A DNA stretch of 64,000 nt from Crotophaga sulcirostris (GCA_013397455.1 VYZB01000725.1:149546-213545), one strand, 5' to 3'. Counted from the stretch's first letter, positions 48,204 to 62,800 are shown. Translations and numbers: made by a program. The notes: generated by a model not told the origin, from the sequence alone.

Positions 48204-51200
48204 TTGTTGCATTTCACGCAGCTCAAGAGCTTGGTTGAGATATGGAGATTCTTCTACCACCACAGATTCCTCCCCGGTTGTACCAGCACAGCTGTGCCAC
48301 CTCCTGAGTGGGCCAGAGCCCCGAGGTCACTGACTTCTGTCTAGAATATACCTTTAGACTTTGCTGGGAAATGCTTGCACTTACTTCAGAGTAAAAAACA
48401 ACTTCTGTCACTGCTAGAACAGTTTTCACTTTTCTAAACAGAAATTTGTTCTCAGACTTAAATGAATGAGAAAATGGCAGAGGGAAAGAAGATCATATCA
48501 TTGACTTCCACTGGATTACCTCCTGATGACAATTTATCCTCCAGTTCACAGGTTAGAGACAGAATGTTTCAAAGCTTTTTGTAGATTATTCTACTCCAAA
48601 GGAAAAGCATTTCAAGAAAATATGCCGAAACCCTGCAAGCTAAAAATCTGATTGCAACATGATGAAAGCATGTGCTGAAGCGACATCCACAAACATTTTA
48701 ATACATCTAAAATACAAGCACATTAGAACGTCTCTTGAAGCTCATTAAAATAATTCTGTTCATAAACAAATTACAGACTGAAATAGTATGAAAACTGAAA
48801 AAAAGAAGGGGGAATAGTGAAGAAAAATCTATTGTTTAATAAAATTAAACAAAAAAGTATATGCGAAGACATTTATAAACAGGCATGTACCATTTGGGTT
48901 ATGAAAATGACATGCTCACTTTCTTCTAACTGCAAATCTTGTTGGGGTTGAAAAGCAGGATTTACAAATCTTACCAGGGATTTCTAGACCTTCTGCAAGC
49001 CAGCCAAGAAAGTAACTCTGACTGCACTGCTGGACAGCTCAACATCCAAGGGGATACAGCTGAGCATGCCCAGATCCCCTATACAGTGCACAGCTAGCCA
49101 AGTCCAACCCCTTCCACACCAGTACATTCACTGCGTACGCATTGTACAAATGCAGTTTTGTTTCTTCTTCTTCAGGAAACTCCTGAGAGAAATTTCAGAG
49201 CTCCGTCAATTGCCCAAAGGCATAACCTCTGTAAATAAAGTGTAACAAACTCACATAATATTGAGACTGATGAGTGGCTCAAGATCCAGGTACTATAGCG
49301 CTCTCAGAATTAGGTTTAACCAAGTACTCTTCAATACGTTACATTCATGTGAAGATACATGTGAATGTCTTCTGCCAACATCTGCCAGAATTATATATTT
49401 GTGTTATCAGAATCATTCCTTTGCAGCACTATTTTAAAGAAGCTGTGCCAGATAAATGCACTGGCTTTAAATACTTATCCCCCAGTTGTAGTATTAATTG
49501 ACAATTTTCCTATTAACAAGACAACCAAAAAATGAACTTTCAAGCAGAAAAAATAAATTACTTTTAGCCTTTGTATATATGCTTGCCACCAGAAGCCCTG
49601 CCCACCTTCAAGATTACATCAGCCCAGACACTCCTGGTACATTCAATGCCTGTTGATGACACCCACAAGCCACACCCAGCCTTCCAATTACTCCTGGCTT
49701 CATCATTCCCTTTTCCCTCTAGGCTTGCAGACAGTTCTTTATCTTGTTTCCTAACAGACATAACAAGGCCTTTGATGTTCTCATCACTTCTCTTTAACTT
49801 CCATTACAGTCAGCATTTTCATTGAGACTGAAATTAGAGCTTAATGCTCCTAGTTAAAAAGACTTAAGTAAGTTCATGAAAATGTATCAAGTGACATATA
49901 TATGGTTTTTAAATGCAAATATCCGACACAACTCATTGGACTGGGCTTTTTTTCACTTTAGACCACAAGGTTACTTTCAGAATCAAGCTGAAATGCCAAG
50001 TAAATAGCAGACATCCTGAAAATGCCCATCCTAATGAGGGAGGGAAAAAAATTTAAATATATATCTCCTGAGTATTGAACTATACATCTATTTCAGGTGA
50101 GCCTGGTATTGTACACTCCTCTATGACTTACACTGTGACAACAGCAGGAGAAACAGGGCAATATATAATTATAGAAGGGACAATTGGAAGCAGTTGCGCA
50201 GGAAGCTGGCAATGAAGCTGACAAGGAGGATGTGCCCGAAGTACAGCATTGATTTTCTGATTCCCAGGTTCACACCTAAGTAATAACATAGAAGTTCCAT
50301 AGGTAGAACATGAACGCTTCCTGTTTCCAATTCACTTTCATTCCTCAAATGTAAGCTTTTAATCAGTCAATCAATGAAAGTTACCAAAGTCTACTAACAT
50401 ACGGATAAAATGCTTCCTGGAACACGACTACAGTACCATACTAAAAGAGGACCCTGTCTTTATGTCAGATACTGAGAGTCAAACCTGCTTCTCACAAGGG
50501 ACTTATTTGCTCACTTCATAAGAATTCCAAAACACAAAGGTTTGTTAAAACTTCTAATCATCTTAGACTATGGTAAGTTATGAGTCTTCCATGAGTTCAT
50601 GTTTGAGGGCATACAAAAAGTATTATAAAAGCTGTGTGGTTTGATAAGAGCAGTTAATCCGCTTTTTCATGAGATGAACACTGCTTTTCCCCTGCCCTGT
50701 CCCACTCCTCTTCTTGAATAGGGAAATTTCTGCTGTAAGGGGAAGGTAATTCTGTCCCCTCCCCTTTTCTCAATTAAAAATGTATTACATTCTTAACAAG
50801 TTCTCACTCAAGCACTCTGCATTTCAAAGTGCACATGCAGATACCCACACATCACAGCCTTTTCCATAGTCGTCCCAGGTTTTGGCTTTTTTTCTTCAGT
50901 GTCTGCTGTTCTTATTCCACAGTTACTTTCAGGTTTTTAAGATGCCCACAGTTCATTTTCTAGTTAGCAGCAGACAAATGGCTTCTGCTTCACCCATGAG
51001 AATGTTTTGTCTGCTTTCGATTCCAATTTACCTTGAATGAAGCTTAGTGTATCCAAACGGCAGTGTAATGTAAGCAGGATCCTCTCATTATCCCAAAGTT
51101 CATGAGAACTCTAGTAACACATGAGAAAAAGAGAAGCTTCAGGGACTGAACATAGGCAATAGAAAGGCAGTGATCAGTGAGATCATCACCAGGTATAACT

Positions 51201-53760
51201 GCTTTAGTTCTTGGGGTGCGGGGGCAAGCGAGGGTGAAGAAGAGCACACACTAGATTTTAGCTGTATGTATCACAGCTGAATTTCTAAATTGCCATAAAA
51301 ACTCCATATTAATTTATTTGCAAACAGCTGAAATCTCAAAGCAAAGGACAGTTAGTTTGGGGACTGCCTGACAGCTCCGTCATAATAGCTCATTATTTTC
51401 ATGCTTTCATAGCCCAAGGACTCTGGGCACATTAACAACAAATAAACTTCGGAAGATAATTAAAATGTAACAAGAATTCCTTACTTAAATGAATACAAGA
51501 GTGAAAGTAAAGAACAGTTCCCAACATCTCACATCAGTATGTGACAAAAAGTAAAATCAATGAAAATAGAAAAACCTGGGAGTCGTTTTATTTTTAGGCA
51601 CCTCCCAACCTTTTCTTCTACTTGCCAGTGTGCCTTTCTGGCTGGCTGAACTAGTTACTCAAAGCACCTGACAGTTTCAGCTGACTCAAGGAACACATTT
51701 AAGCTTTATCTGTGCTGCAGAGTTATTTGCATCAACTCAGAGTCTGTTCTTTTGACAGTTGTCTCATTTAATTGAGTAAAAAAAGCTGTCAGTCTAAAGA
51801 AACTGAGCCCAAGGTAAACTCACTTTGAACTAACCATCTGCCAGAGCATCTCTCAGGACGGCCAATACTTAAGGATATGTTCAATCCAGTTCTCTGGATC
51901 CCTAATTAGATCATACCTGAATTAAACTGTCAATAGCCCTAAAAATTCAACATGCACCTTGAAACTACAGAGACAAATCTCTTTTTCCTTAAAGATAGGC
52001 ATGAGGGAAAGCCCACAAAATGTCTTTGATAACCTTGCTGTAGAAGAAAAACATTTTCACGACAGATTAAGTGCATGCAGCAAGCCCCCAAAATATCAAT
52101 TTCTATGAACATGCTGATCCAAATACAGGCTTCCATGTTGTATCACAGCATAAATTAAAAAGCAGTAATATCCAAGAAGAGGAGAAAGCAAATAATAGTG
52201 TCCTGGAGACTTCCTTTCAGTTCCCAACAGGAATGTGGGTCAAGCCTGGTCAGGTAATTTCCTAATTGGAGCGCATATATAGGACTTGTGGTCCATAGCC
52301 ACCCTTCTAGCTGCAGCAGTAAAAGAATTCACTGGATGAAGCCAGTGGATGAAGAAACAGACTTAACACTAATGTTACTGAGCCTCCATCATAAATGCAG
52401 CCTGACGCATACACAGCAAGGAGCCTGAAACTATTAAAATAAGATTTCACAGCAGTCTGATGCTCATTATCAATTACAAACTCCACTGGTATTTTTTTCT
52501 GCAGAGGAATCATTTTTAAATTCACTCCTCTATATGGATTCTCTAGTGTCTAATAATAAGTACTTTACTTTAATTGCATGCAATTAAGCCTCTTCTGTAT
52601 GCCTATTCTCACGAAACTTGCGGATATGTCATTATCTTTGAAACATCTGTCCTGTCAAACATGACCAAAACTGATGGATTAAATAAAAGTGGTGGGAGGA
52701 GAAACATATCTAAAACTGAAATACCCATGATAGAACGAGAATGAAAGGGAATACGAAGATGACAACCTTAAGGATACAAGAGTAAGAAAGGAAAAGGAAT
52801 GAAAACATCCTAAGATTAGTTTATTGACAAGAAACAAATGCAACTTGGAATTGTGTGTCTGTTTTCAGTCTGTTAACTAATCTGCCCCTCAAACCTTCCA
52901 CCTTTTTTAAGCCTCATCATTTTCATGTACAAGCAGCTGAAGCAATATTGCACTGGAATACAAGTATTACAGAGACTTTCAAAAGTTACTCAGGTCTCAA
53001 AAAAGTCTAGACAGACCATTTCAGGGGCTATAGCTGACTGCTGGAGAGTTAAAAGTTAATTTAGCACTCTTAGCAGAAACAAATTAGCCCTATTTGTCTT
53101 CATTTGAGGTCAGAGTTGTTAGTGTCCAGTCTTGCACAGCAAACAAAGCCCTGCAATCAGGAATATCTGACCATACACGTAAAGTGGTAAAGCAGCCACT
53201 TCTGTGCAACTCCATTTACAACAGAAGGTGAGCAGGCAGGAAAAAACAAAAACTTAATGTACAGTGCTCCTCTTCAGGTTTTTTCACTGTATCACTTTCA
53301 TCCCTAGCATCCTGGCTTAACTAAGAAAACTATTTGTCAGCTAGCTGAATTCTCAAGTCACTGAGAATTAATTCCACATTTGTAGTCTCTTCGGTATATT
53401 CTCAAGCCTTTGAAATACACAAGGAATTAATCCATTCAAAGACGACTGTTGTTCAAAGCTACCCCTTCTCTCATTTTTTTTTGAGGAAGGATTCAAGAAA
53501 ATATAACAGCCTGGGTTTTACAGTATGCATTTTGTACCTGGTCATGACCTGCTAATCATCAAAGTCTATTGATCCATGAATGTTTCTGGAGTAAATTCAT
53601 TGATTCTTTGGAGAGTCAGAAAGAATCAGCTAAAATGAGGAAGTCTGGAGGGAATCTGTATAAATATACAGTGAACTTTCAAATTACTGTAATTAAAGAC
53701 TTTCACATATTAAAATATACTATGTACTGAGACAATTTCATTTTGTGTTTGGCTAGGTTT
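48204..53760. other. Unique non-coding DNA
   Basis: No gene is recognised. An 18-nt minus-strand segment (48975-48992) sits between a strong acceptor (tactttcttggctggcttgcag) and GTAAGATTT. A hydrophilic plus-strand frame at 52071-52265 ends at a CAG/GTAATT donor-like site. Neither is strong enough to call. Confidence 0.5.
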
Positions 53761-53776
53761 AAAAAAAAAAAAAAAA
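53761..53776. repeat. Poly(A) run
   Basis: Sixteen consecutive A. It is immediately followed, within 25 bp, by the possible ancient repeat at 53797, but no retroposed gene is recognised upstream. Confidence 0.9.
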
Positions 53777-53796
53777 GGAAAAATACAACATAGTGG

Positions 53797-53880
53797 TATA
53801 AAGGGCCAAATTCTACCCTCAGTTATGCGGTGTAAACTCTGACAGCAGCTTCGTAAGTGCACATGAAAACATATTTAGGC
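53797..53880 (+). repeat. Possible ancient amniote interspersed repeat
   Basis: AAGGGCCAAATTCTACCCTC followed by AGTTATGCGGTGTAAACTC resembles a motif I recall from old dispersed repeats of birds and other reptiles (GGCCAAATTC, CCTCAGTTACAC and GTGTAAA words). The family name is not certain to me, and the similarity is from memory only. Confidence 0.25.
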
Positions 53881-56800
53881 CCTAGAGTCAGCCATAAAAA
53901 TTTAAATGATATTGCACATGTAGAGCTAGAAGTGTCTTTCCACTGCAGTCATTCTGAAATATTTCCCAATCGGTGGCATACATAAATTACTTCAAGATTA
54001 AGAATATAATACAGTGCTTGAATAAAAGGAATTTGAAAAGGTCTCAGTTTGTAACAGTCATTGCATTTAGATCTGAGGCAGACTAACTGCAGTGGCCACC
54101 TGTTCTCAACATACAGTTTTGACTGTATTTTTTTTTTGCTCATAACGAATTACAAGTATTACTTTTCCAATTCCTGCACTGAGCCTGTAAAGAATGCAAC
54201 ATTCATAAGAAAGGGATTCTTCCTACATTAACAAGTACACAGGGCTGCATCTCAGTTAACTCATGTTCAGCTTCACTATGTTGACAGCCATGATCAACAC
54301 TTTGAAAATTAAGCCATTTAGACACACAAAGATCTAATACTGAACGTCACAACAATTAATTTTTTAAATTTTGACTAGAAGGAAAACACAGAGAGAGATC
54401 ATTTGGTCTAACTTTATCTTTGCCCTAGAAGTTGTAAGTGGAGGAAGTACACCCTACATAAACTTACCCACCTCTAATTCTTACCTGTAAAGCACACTGG
54501 TGAGAAGGATTCCTTTCCAGCTCCTAGCTTTAAACACCCATGGTGTCAATATGTGAATTTGCTCTACTCTAATCCACCGGGATTTACTGTACAGTTTTTT
54601 TATGGCTTAAAGGAGAGAAACAGGTATATTCAGGGTGATTCCCTGACTTAATCTGGACAGTCTTCAGAAAAGTTACCCTCCGATATTATCCCCTAAAAAT
54701 GCCCACTTATTTATGTTAGGCGATACCGCACATTTTGAAGAACCAGCTTAAGATATACCTATCTACTGTGCAAATGTCTATACATTGTCAGATGAAGCCT
54801 AAATGAGATGACTGCTCCATGTTCTGTAATTCGGATGAGTAAGAGGTATCAGTATTGCATAACTGAAGACAAGTAGTGTTAGGACACTCTATGGTAGCTA
54901 TCATTGTGGAAAGTGAAACACAATAACGCTTCTTATCAGCTTTGGAGACCTGCCTCTTCCCTTCTAACACTTTTCAGACAACTAAGAAAGGGAAACCAGA
55001 TGGAAAGAGATAATGCAGACCTTACCTTTTTGAAAGGAAAATGGCTGAGGTTTCAAAGCCACTACAGAATAAGTGAGGATCAGAACAGCTGCAAAGTTAG
55101 ATTTTGTGAGCAAACTAGGCAAACATTACCCACCACAGTGCTTCATGTTGTTGGACTTGCAACACAAAATAATGCAATTGAGAGTCAGCATGCAAATTAT
55201 TCCACCATGGCTTAAAGTAACTATTATCAACATTAAATACTTGAAGCAATCTCAAAATCTGTAGAGTACATTACTCACTCATCTCGTTTCCAGGCACCAC
55301 AAGTGTCTCCAGAACAGGTTTCTCCCATATTCTACTCTTTCCCAGCCCATGTTATGTATTTTCCAGATTTGCCTATGAATCAGCTATCACACAATCAATA
55401 TTTTCATACACCTCTCTTCAGCCCAAATAGCATTTTCCACTTGTTCTTCGGGACTTATGTTTCCAGAGACAAGATCTACTTGGGATACCACTGGGATTTT
55501 TCCACATTTTCTGCCAGAACTATTTAGTGTCATTGTCACACACACAGCCTCCATGTGAGGATCAAGGGGAAATCTGATGTGGGCATCACAATATACCCTC
55601 TCTTACTTGTCATGTCTAAGTTGAAGAGCACAGATCACTCTTGGAGAAAGTAACTTTTTATACCTTATGTTAGAAACTGGCAGCCTTATCTGCCATAGAA
55701 GGTACAAGTTCCTCATGATTCTGCACATCACCCTATCTCGGAAAGAAACAGAGTCTACAATCAATTTTTTATTTTTCAAGTTATAGCTATTACTGTGTCA
55801 TTTAAAGCAAGTAATAAGTAATGGCCAAAGCATTCCCCTTCCAAAAATTCCTTTTATGTACATTACAATGCCACAGTTTTGATTGTGTAGCATACAAATG
55901 ACAATACCAGCAATGCTGTTCTTTCAGCAACTCACTTTAGGAATATCGTTCTTTTTGCCTTTCAGAGCCCGCAAATTTGATTCTGCTTGTTTGGCAAGAC
56001 TGTTATTTGCATTGTGTGACTCTTTCATGCCACACACTACTGTTCACATACCCAGCATCACATAGTCAAAAGCAAGCAAAAAAGCTGGCATCACTTTTAC
56101 CTCTTACAAACTCTAAGGAAATTGATTTAAAAGTGAAGGGTTACATAGGAAACATTCCGAGAGCCATTTAAACCTCTGGATATATTTATTGCTGCTTCCA
56201 GTGAGCCAAGGGCATCCATGTAGACTACACCTGCAAGGCTCCACGGTCTGCTCTAACCTAAGGTAAGCAATTAAGTTTCAGAGTATTTCACAAAAAGCAT
56301 TCCTTTCTCTCAGGTCTAGTCTCACAAAGAGAATGAAACAAAACAAAAGCTTCGATAATCAGCCTTAAGGCAAAAATCAAATAAACTCTGGTCATGGTAC
56401 CTCTACAGAGCATGGCTGAGCTAGCAAGTCCCTTTACCAAAGTACTAGCTGTAACAGAGGCTCTTTTCCCAGGAAATACTAGATACTGCCTCTTTAATAT
56501 TCAGAATCGGTAGTGACTATCGCTAGTCTATAATCTTAGCTTGTTTTCAGCAACCAGCTAAAGCTACTTTGCAAATCTGTACGCAAGAAATGTCTTCAAA
56601 AAGACTGGAGCTTAATTTTGCCTAGCCAGAAGGAAGGTTGTTAGGACAGTGATGAGCAAAGCTAAATTTCATTAAGCTATCACAAAGTTTACTCACCCTG
56701 AAAAACACTTGGCTATAAATGAGGAATAAGATATATAAGGAATAAATAAGTGAGAAATACCTACAGGGGAGAGACTGAGAAGGCTGGAGCACATGCAGCT

Positions 56801-59800
56801 CAGAGAAGAAAAAGCAAAATAGTGAACCAAAGTCACTCCAACACAAGGCACAACTGAACCACAAATTATTAATTCGCAGTGGAGGGCGACCTCAATTCCA
56901 TCACACTTCCAACACACAAAGCATACAAGCCAATAAAATAATAATCTACTGGAATATTATTTGTATGAGTGTGATTGTCAGTAGTTATCTTACTAAGACA
57001 AAAATCAACATTTCTTCGCACTCTTTCCCAGCTGTTTATCTTTCAGAAGCATTACTTCAGTGCATCAACTCAGCAATTTATGAGCATACCTGCATCTGCT
57101 CTGGTTGTTCACCACATCAATTTTCTGAAACAAAATCATCTCCTTGTTTCCATTAATTGGTCATTACAACATGTTGATCCCAGCAGTTCATCATTTGTTA
57201 TAATTTTGTCAATTAAAAAAAAGAGCCTGGGAGATGATCTCTGCTAATGGGACACCACATCCTCTGCATTTGCTGTTATCTAACACCTTCCATTAAAATT
57301 GTTTGATAAAGCTTCTTATTAAATGCTTTGAATGAAACCTTCCCATTCAGGATGTTTTACTGGCTGGTTAATTACACCATAATTCTATATTGGCACCTCC
57401 ATCTTCCTAACTGGTACTCAATCTCAAATTTAGAAAATCTTACTGATCTCATTTATAAAAAAGTTTACATTCCAAAGGGTCAGAGTTTCAAAATCAGACA
57501 GACACATAGAGGGAGAATTTTCACAAGTGTTCACTGGAAGCAAATACAGCACGTGTCCCTATCAGTTAAGCAGAAGCTAATTTTTTTTTCTGAAGATGCA
57601 CCTTTCCTCTAGGAATAGAAATATTTTACTTGAATTATAACATCCAGCAGTTCCCACTGTCTTCATGTTGGAAAGAGAGCTCTTTAGAAACCTGCTTAGC
57701 TCAGAAATGAAAGCTTAAACAAGCTGTTAGTTTGAATAAATATAAGAGTATTTTTAGAACTAATTCTTGAGTTAGAAAAGTGACTCCCATGCCCACTTGA
57801 GTGTGATAAATGCTAAGATTAAAATCTCTTCTGCTCCCTTCTAGCATACAGAAAAGAATGAAAGAAATCAATGATGTTTCACTGCAGATTTAACACATAA
57901 TATTTTGGTAACACTTGCATTCGCAAAATTCAAACAGAAAGAACAGCAGAAGCTTCCCTAGTTTCTTGGGAAACAGTACAATCTACTTCAAAAAGGACAA
58001 CATGTATATATTGAGGCGGTCAGGAAACAGAGTTTCAAGAGATATTTCTACTCCTAAAATGGCAATTTTCATTTAGGACATTAGCGATCTCAGGAAATAT
58101 GCAAACACCAGAGAATCAACAGAAACCTAAACCATTTTCTAATAGCTGAATACAAAAAGGATCTTCAATACAACTGACAAAATCATGATAAATCAGGTAG
58201 CTGAAAATCAATTGACTTAACAGTGATGGGAATTAACAGAGCCCCACTGCACTATTAACACAATTTGAGTGACACCTCAGTGCGAGGTCTTCATATTAAG
58301 GCGAATTTTTTTTGTTATAATTTGGGCTTGTTTCTGGAAGAAAATCTCCAATTCAAACCTATTGCTGAATTTGATCTGTGTTTGAAATACGCGTTGCACC
58401 ACACACACTGCAATATTCAGTTATGTTCATGGTTGTTTGGCGTTTTGATACAAGAAAAGTCCATAGCCTATTGGATGGCTGGGATTCCATTTCTTCTCCA
58501 GCTTCTGAAAGGTACACAAACCTCCTCTCCTCTCAAGGCAGAGAGACGACATTATCACTGTTCTGAATTTATCTACCTAAGCTAAGTTCAGAACCAGGAA
58601 GGAGGCAGCAGCACCGATACAACTTTGTTTTGTTTTAATATTTTTACCAGTTCTCTTCTGCTCTGAGGGAAGGCTTCTAGCTTGGTTCTCCCACAAGAAT
58701 GTCAACATTAGGTCTCTAAAAATTAATTAAACTGCATCGGTTGTTGCAAGCAAATCCGCCCCTCTTCTTTTGTTAGAGGATATTTTCTCCGTTCTCACCA
58801 AAAGTGCACAGATGTTGTTGCATCTGGAATATGCTATTCCAAAGGTACTGACAACAGCATACCTGCCATATTTTTCCAATATAAGAGAAGATCCATAAGG
58901 CGCCAATCATGTCTTCTTTGCTTGTTTCTTCCCTGCACTATTTCTGAATGTTATTCTTTATTTCTGTTGTCAGAATACTTTAACTGGTTGTAGTCAAACT
59001 CCTTTTTACTCTGTCAAACATGTTTCTCCCTTACTCCCTTAACATGCATGAACCAAAAATCAGGTGTCAGGCTTGTTTCTCTGGCCAAAACCAATTACAG
59101 TGACCAATCACTCCTTTGCTGGGAAGTTCACTTTAATGCAACTTTGGACTTTAACCAGCCTTCCTTACCAACTCTAACAATTACCTGCCTCAGTAAGATA
59201 CTCCTAATAAAAAGCTGAATAGATCACTAACAATATTTCAGATATCTCCAGTTCCTGCAAGTGCCTTTGGATAAAACTTGCCCTTAATCCTTCTCTGCAA
59301 TACAACCACCTATTAGCAACCTAAAGTTACATAACATTCTGTGTTTCAATTCCTTTCACATCCTGGATCTGAAACTCCAGATTAAACAGTCTTTGATGGT
59401 TGATATCATCAACTGATGCTGAGCGAACACTTGCATTTTAAGCTAAGAACCTGCAGCAGCGTTTGATGTGGCCACCGAACTGAAGCCCTCAAGCACCCTT
59501 TCATCCCCTCGTGCTGTCAAGCCCGAAGATCCTCACGCTCACCAAAACTTGATCCTGGCTATAATATGTCCAGCACAGTCACAGAGTGGCTCACACACAC
59601 TACGGCTGAACTTGGTGAGGTGGGTATGGAAAAGCTATAGACGTTTTTCCCTCTGTCCAAAGGAGAGGGTTATCCTAGAGAATGAGCATTTTAAAACTCA
59701 GTCAGGTCTTTCAGCTTCGAAGTACAGATTTGATCAGGTAGACTAAGCCACATCAAACAGTGCTACTAAGGAATTCCAACAGAGTTTGTGTTTCTTGCTT

Positions 59801-59825
59801 TTATGCTCTCCTGCAAGACTTTTCG
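53881..59825. other. Unique non-coding DNA
   Basis: No gene is recognised. A minus-strand pair (ccttctcaccag acceptor, GTAAGT donor near 54465) encloses a short open segment of chance type. The 57150-57256 stretch (CATTAATTGGTCATTACAAC, TTGTCAATTA, GCTAATGG) has homeodomain-site-like words and may be conserved non-coding DNA. A plus-strand frame at 59468-59746 has no recognisable feature. Confidence 0.5.
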
Positions 59826-59890
59826 CCCTCGATAGCTCAGTGGCCACAGTGAGAGCTCTTATCTGAGCCAGCAAATGGAATCAACTTCTT
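59826..59890 (+). pseudogene. tRNA-Tyr-like relic (tRNA pseudogene or tRNA-derived SINE)
   Basis: CCCTCGATAGCTCAG (59826-59840) differs from the start of eukaryotic tRNA-Tyr (CCTTCGATAGCTCAG) at one of 15 bases. It contains a good RNA polymerase III A box (TAGCTCAGTGG, 59833-59843). AGAGC follows a few bases later, as in the D-arm, but shifted by an insertion. The B-box region is poor (AATCAACTT, 59879-59887) and no acceptor-stem 3' half or CCA-side complement is found. It is therefore not a functional tRNA. It is either a decayed tRNA-Tyr pseudogene or the head of an old tRNA-derived SINE. Confidence 0.3.
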
Positions 59891-62800
59891 GCAGTGGTAA
59901 AAATTAGAAAGTGTGAATGTCTGAGAACCCTGTCCCACTCTTGACCACAGTCACTGCAGACACTTGTATCCAAACAAACAAATGTGATACATAGAAAAGC
60001 ACATCACACCTGCATGACTTCCTTCCAGTTTCATCATGTGAAGTTTTAGACAAATTTCAAGGACACCTTCCCATCTGGAATATTCATGAGCAGATTTCAC
60101 CAGTGACAGACAACAAATTTATTACATCTGTGACACAGGAAAGAATTTTTTTTTCCAAGTTGTCCTTAAGAAAAATGTAAAAAAGCTACTTATTATGGCA
60201 GTGCCTTGAATAATGTATTTTTACATTGTATTAGATACTTCTCCATAGTGCTAGAAGCCTACCTAGTTCTGCAAAACTGAATGATTGCCATATTAGTATT
60301 AACTGCATATTAGAAGCCAAATTACAAATAAGACTGTAACCTCTAAAAAGAGGCAAGTAGACTGCTTAGTCCTTAATAAAGGATGGTGGAAATCATGTAG
60401 AACAGCATTATGATACGATTTAAATCTAAAGTATGATTTTCAAATTTAAATTATCTTAAAGGTATTAAAAAATTCAAATGCCATAGTTTTAAGATAGCTC
60501 AATTATTCTCTATAAGTTCTTGTTTTAAGCCTACAGCTTTTTTCTCAGTAATGTCCAGCAGTTACAGGCCTCTCTGCTTAAAACAAAACTCATTGGAGAA
60601 ATATTGAAAAGAAATGCAAATCAAAAGCAGTGTGTTTACAGAGAAAACATTACATTAGAAAAAAGTAATGTAGAAATATTTACTTTTCTGGAGAAATATC
60701 ACATAGAAATGTCAGCATTACACCACAAAAACTTCAACTGCTTACATTTACACTTCAGTGTGGTTCCAATAATCAGACATTATAAGAGATAGGCTAAAAC
60801 CAAATTTCTCTATTTTGGTCTGGTTAAGATATGTTGAAAAAATACTCAACAACAGATAAGATTTTATATCAAAAGAAAGAATAGCGTTTCATCACCACCA
60901 CCACCATTTATCCATTTCTCATAAAGTTTTAATACATAACACACTGCAAAATCTTTTTGTAGAACACCACAGGTCTACAGTGCATGTTTGCAGGGGCATC
61001 TGAAATCATTCACGTAAATTAAACCACTTGATAAGGGCTCACCAGAGAGAGACCTACAACTTCCTGAAGACTGTTAAGCACTGCCTAGGCAGCAGAGCCT
61101 CTGCTAACACAGCTACGACAAAAAACTATTGCCCTCCTCCCCAGCCCTCACTCTGTCCAGGATGACGAGCCAGAACTTGACAGAGGATAATTTTTAAGGA
61201 AAAAAAAATTATGTTGGCACTGCTACACTCTTCTCTTGAACACATGAGAAACGGATAAATGCTCCCTTCTGCCAGCAGAGCTGCATCCACACCAGTAGTT
61301 TAGCCAGCAGCAGCAGTGCCAGAGTGTGGATTTTTCATTTCCTGTGCCAACAAAACATACAGGTATCCCAGGGACACGTGGCTGCACAGAGCTAGTCTTA
61401 ACAAAGGACAACTAGAGCAGATGCTGGTGAATAAGAAAGAAAACGTTTAGGCACAGCTGCTGCTTTCTCCTCCGACACTGACAGAGGGAAAAATGACAGA
61501 GTTCTGCCTACCTCTTCCTCTGTGGGAAGGAAAAGTCTAAAAAATCAAACCTTTAAGTGGCACTTCAGTGGCCTAGTGATGCTAACTTACTCCATGGACA
61601 GGGAAATAAGAGGTCAACTCCTGCATCTCCTGCCTTTTTCTGTCCTCGTGACTTGAAACTCAATGCATCTCAGCCCAAACCCCATGCAGTTTAGTCCACA
61701 AGCATCTCCATGACTTCTCAACCCTGAGCACGATCTGAAGAGGCACCAAGGGGCAACATTACTGACGTAGCAACACACAATCCTGTTTCTTATTTCCATG
61801 AAAGCAAATAAAAGAAATTAATGAGAAAGCTATAGAAATGGGAACAGAGACCAAAAAAAGTACAGTGTTCATACTGACATCATACCATTACTCTGTCCCC
61901 TCCCAAATACCTACTAGTACAATAATGTGATGTTTTAATTAAACTATTGCTTAAACACAGTAAGATACTGTTTTAATCTTAAGCACGTGTCATGTCTCCA
62001 ATAATTTGATTATATTCATATAGACTTTTTATGTGACAAAACTGCACAGGTGAAAGCATAGTTATCATATAAAGCACCTTGGAACACTACAACAATAAGA
62101 TTAGTGTGAGTCGGTGGAAATAAAATACTGCTGTAACTAAAATATATTCTAGCCACAAGGGAGGAGGAACTGATACACAAGACAGGAATTCAAGAGTCAG
62201 AGTAACATGAACCCTGAATTTCATGTGTTCTTCTGCAAAGCCATCACCTCACTACTCTTAAAGCAGTTTCTATTACAAACAAAAGTAGTTGGGAGTAGCC
62301 TCCAATATGATGCTCAGCACCTTTCAGAACAGCTCAAAATTGTCCCTGGACTGCCTACTGAAGAAAGAAATGCACAGCTGCCTAGGAAGCTAATTTCAAA
62401 AGACAGCAACAAGAAACTACCAATCCCAAACTTTTCCCCTTGATTCAAGGCACCAAATATAACAATACTGAAAACAATATACACCTTTTCAAGGGAAGCA
62501 TGGAACTTTTCTCACCATTTAGGTTACAGAATGCATTTGCTTCATAAAGCCTCCTCACAGCACCCCACTGTCAGATCACAACTATTTTTTCTACCCTTTC
62601 ATTTTTTTTTTAAATATTTGCACTGTTCCTGGACCATAAAAACAGGCTTTCATTTTAATCTGCTTAACACACTGTGGGAAAGGGCTTCTAATTTCACAGC
62701 ACTGAGATAAGACAAATAATTCATATAACACATTAGCACAACATCTATGGTGAAAGCATTTAGTCAGAGCTCATTGGAAACAATCGGGTGCTGAAGCAAA

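Noticed and set aside
48002..48344. Overlapping frames rich in Gly/Trp or Pro/Lys
   Set aside because: They are translations of the low-complexity T/G-rich tract.
52071..52265. Hydrophilic plus-strand frame ending at a CAG/GTAATT donor-like site
   Set aside because: It has a reasonable appearance, but a second frame is also open, the acceptor is weak, and it is on the strand opposite to the better exon candidates.
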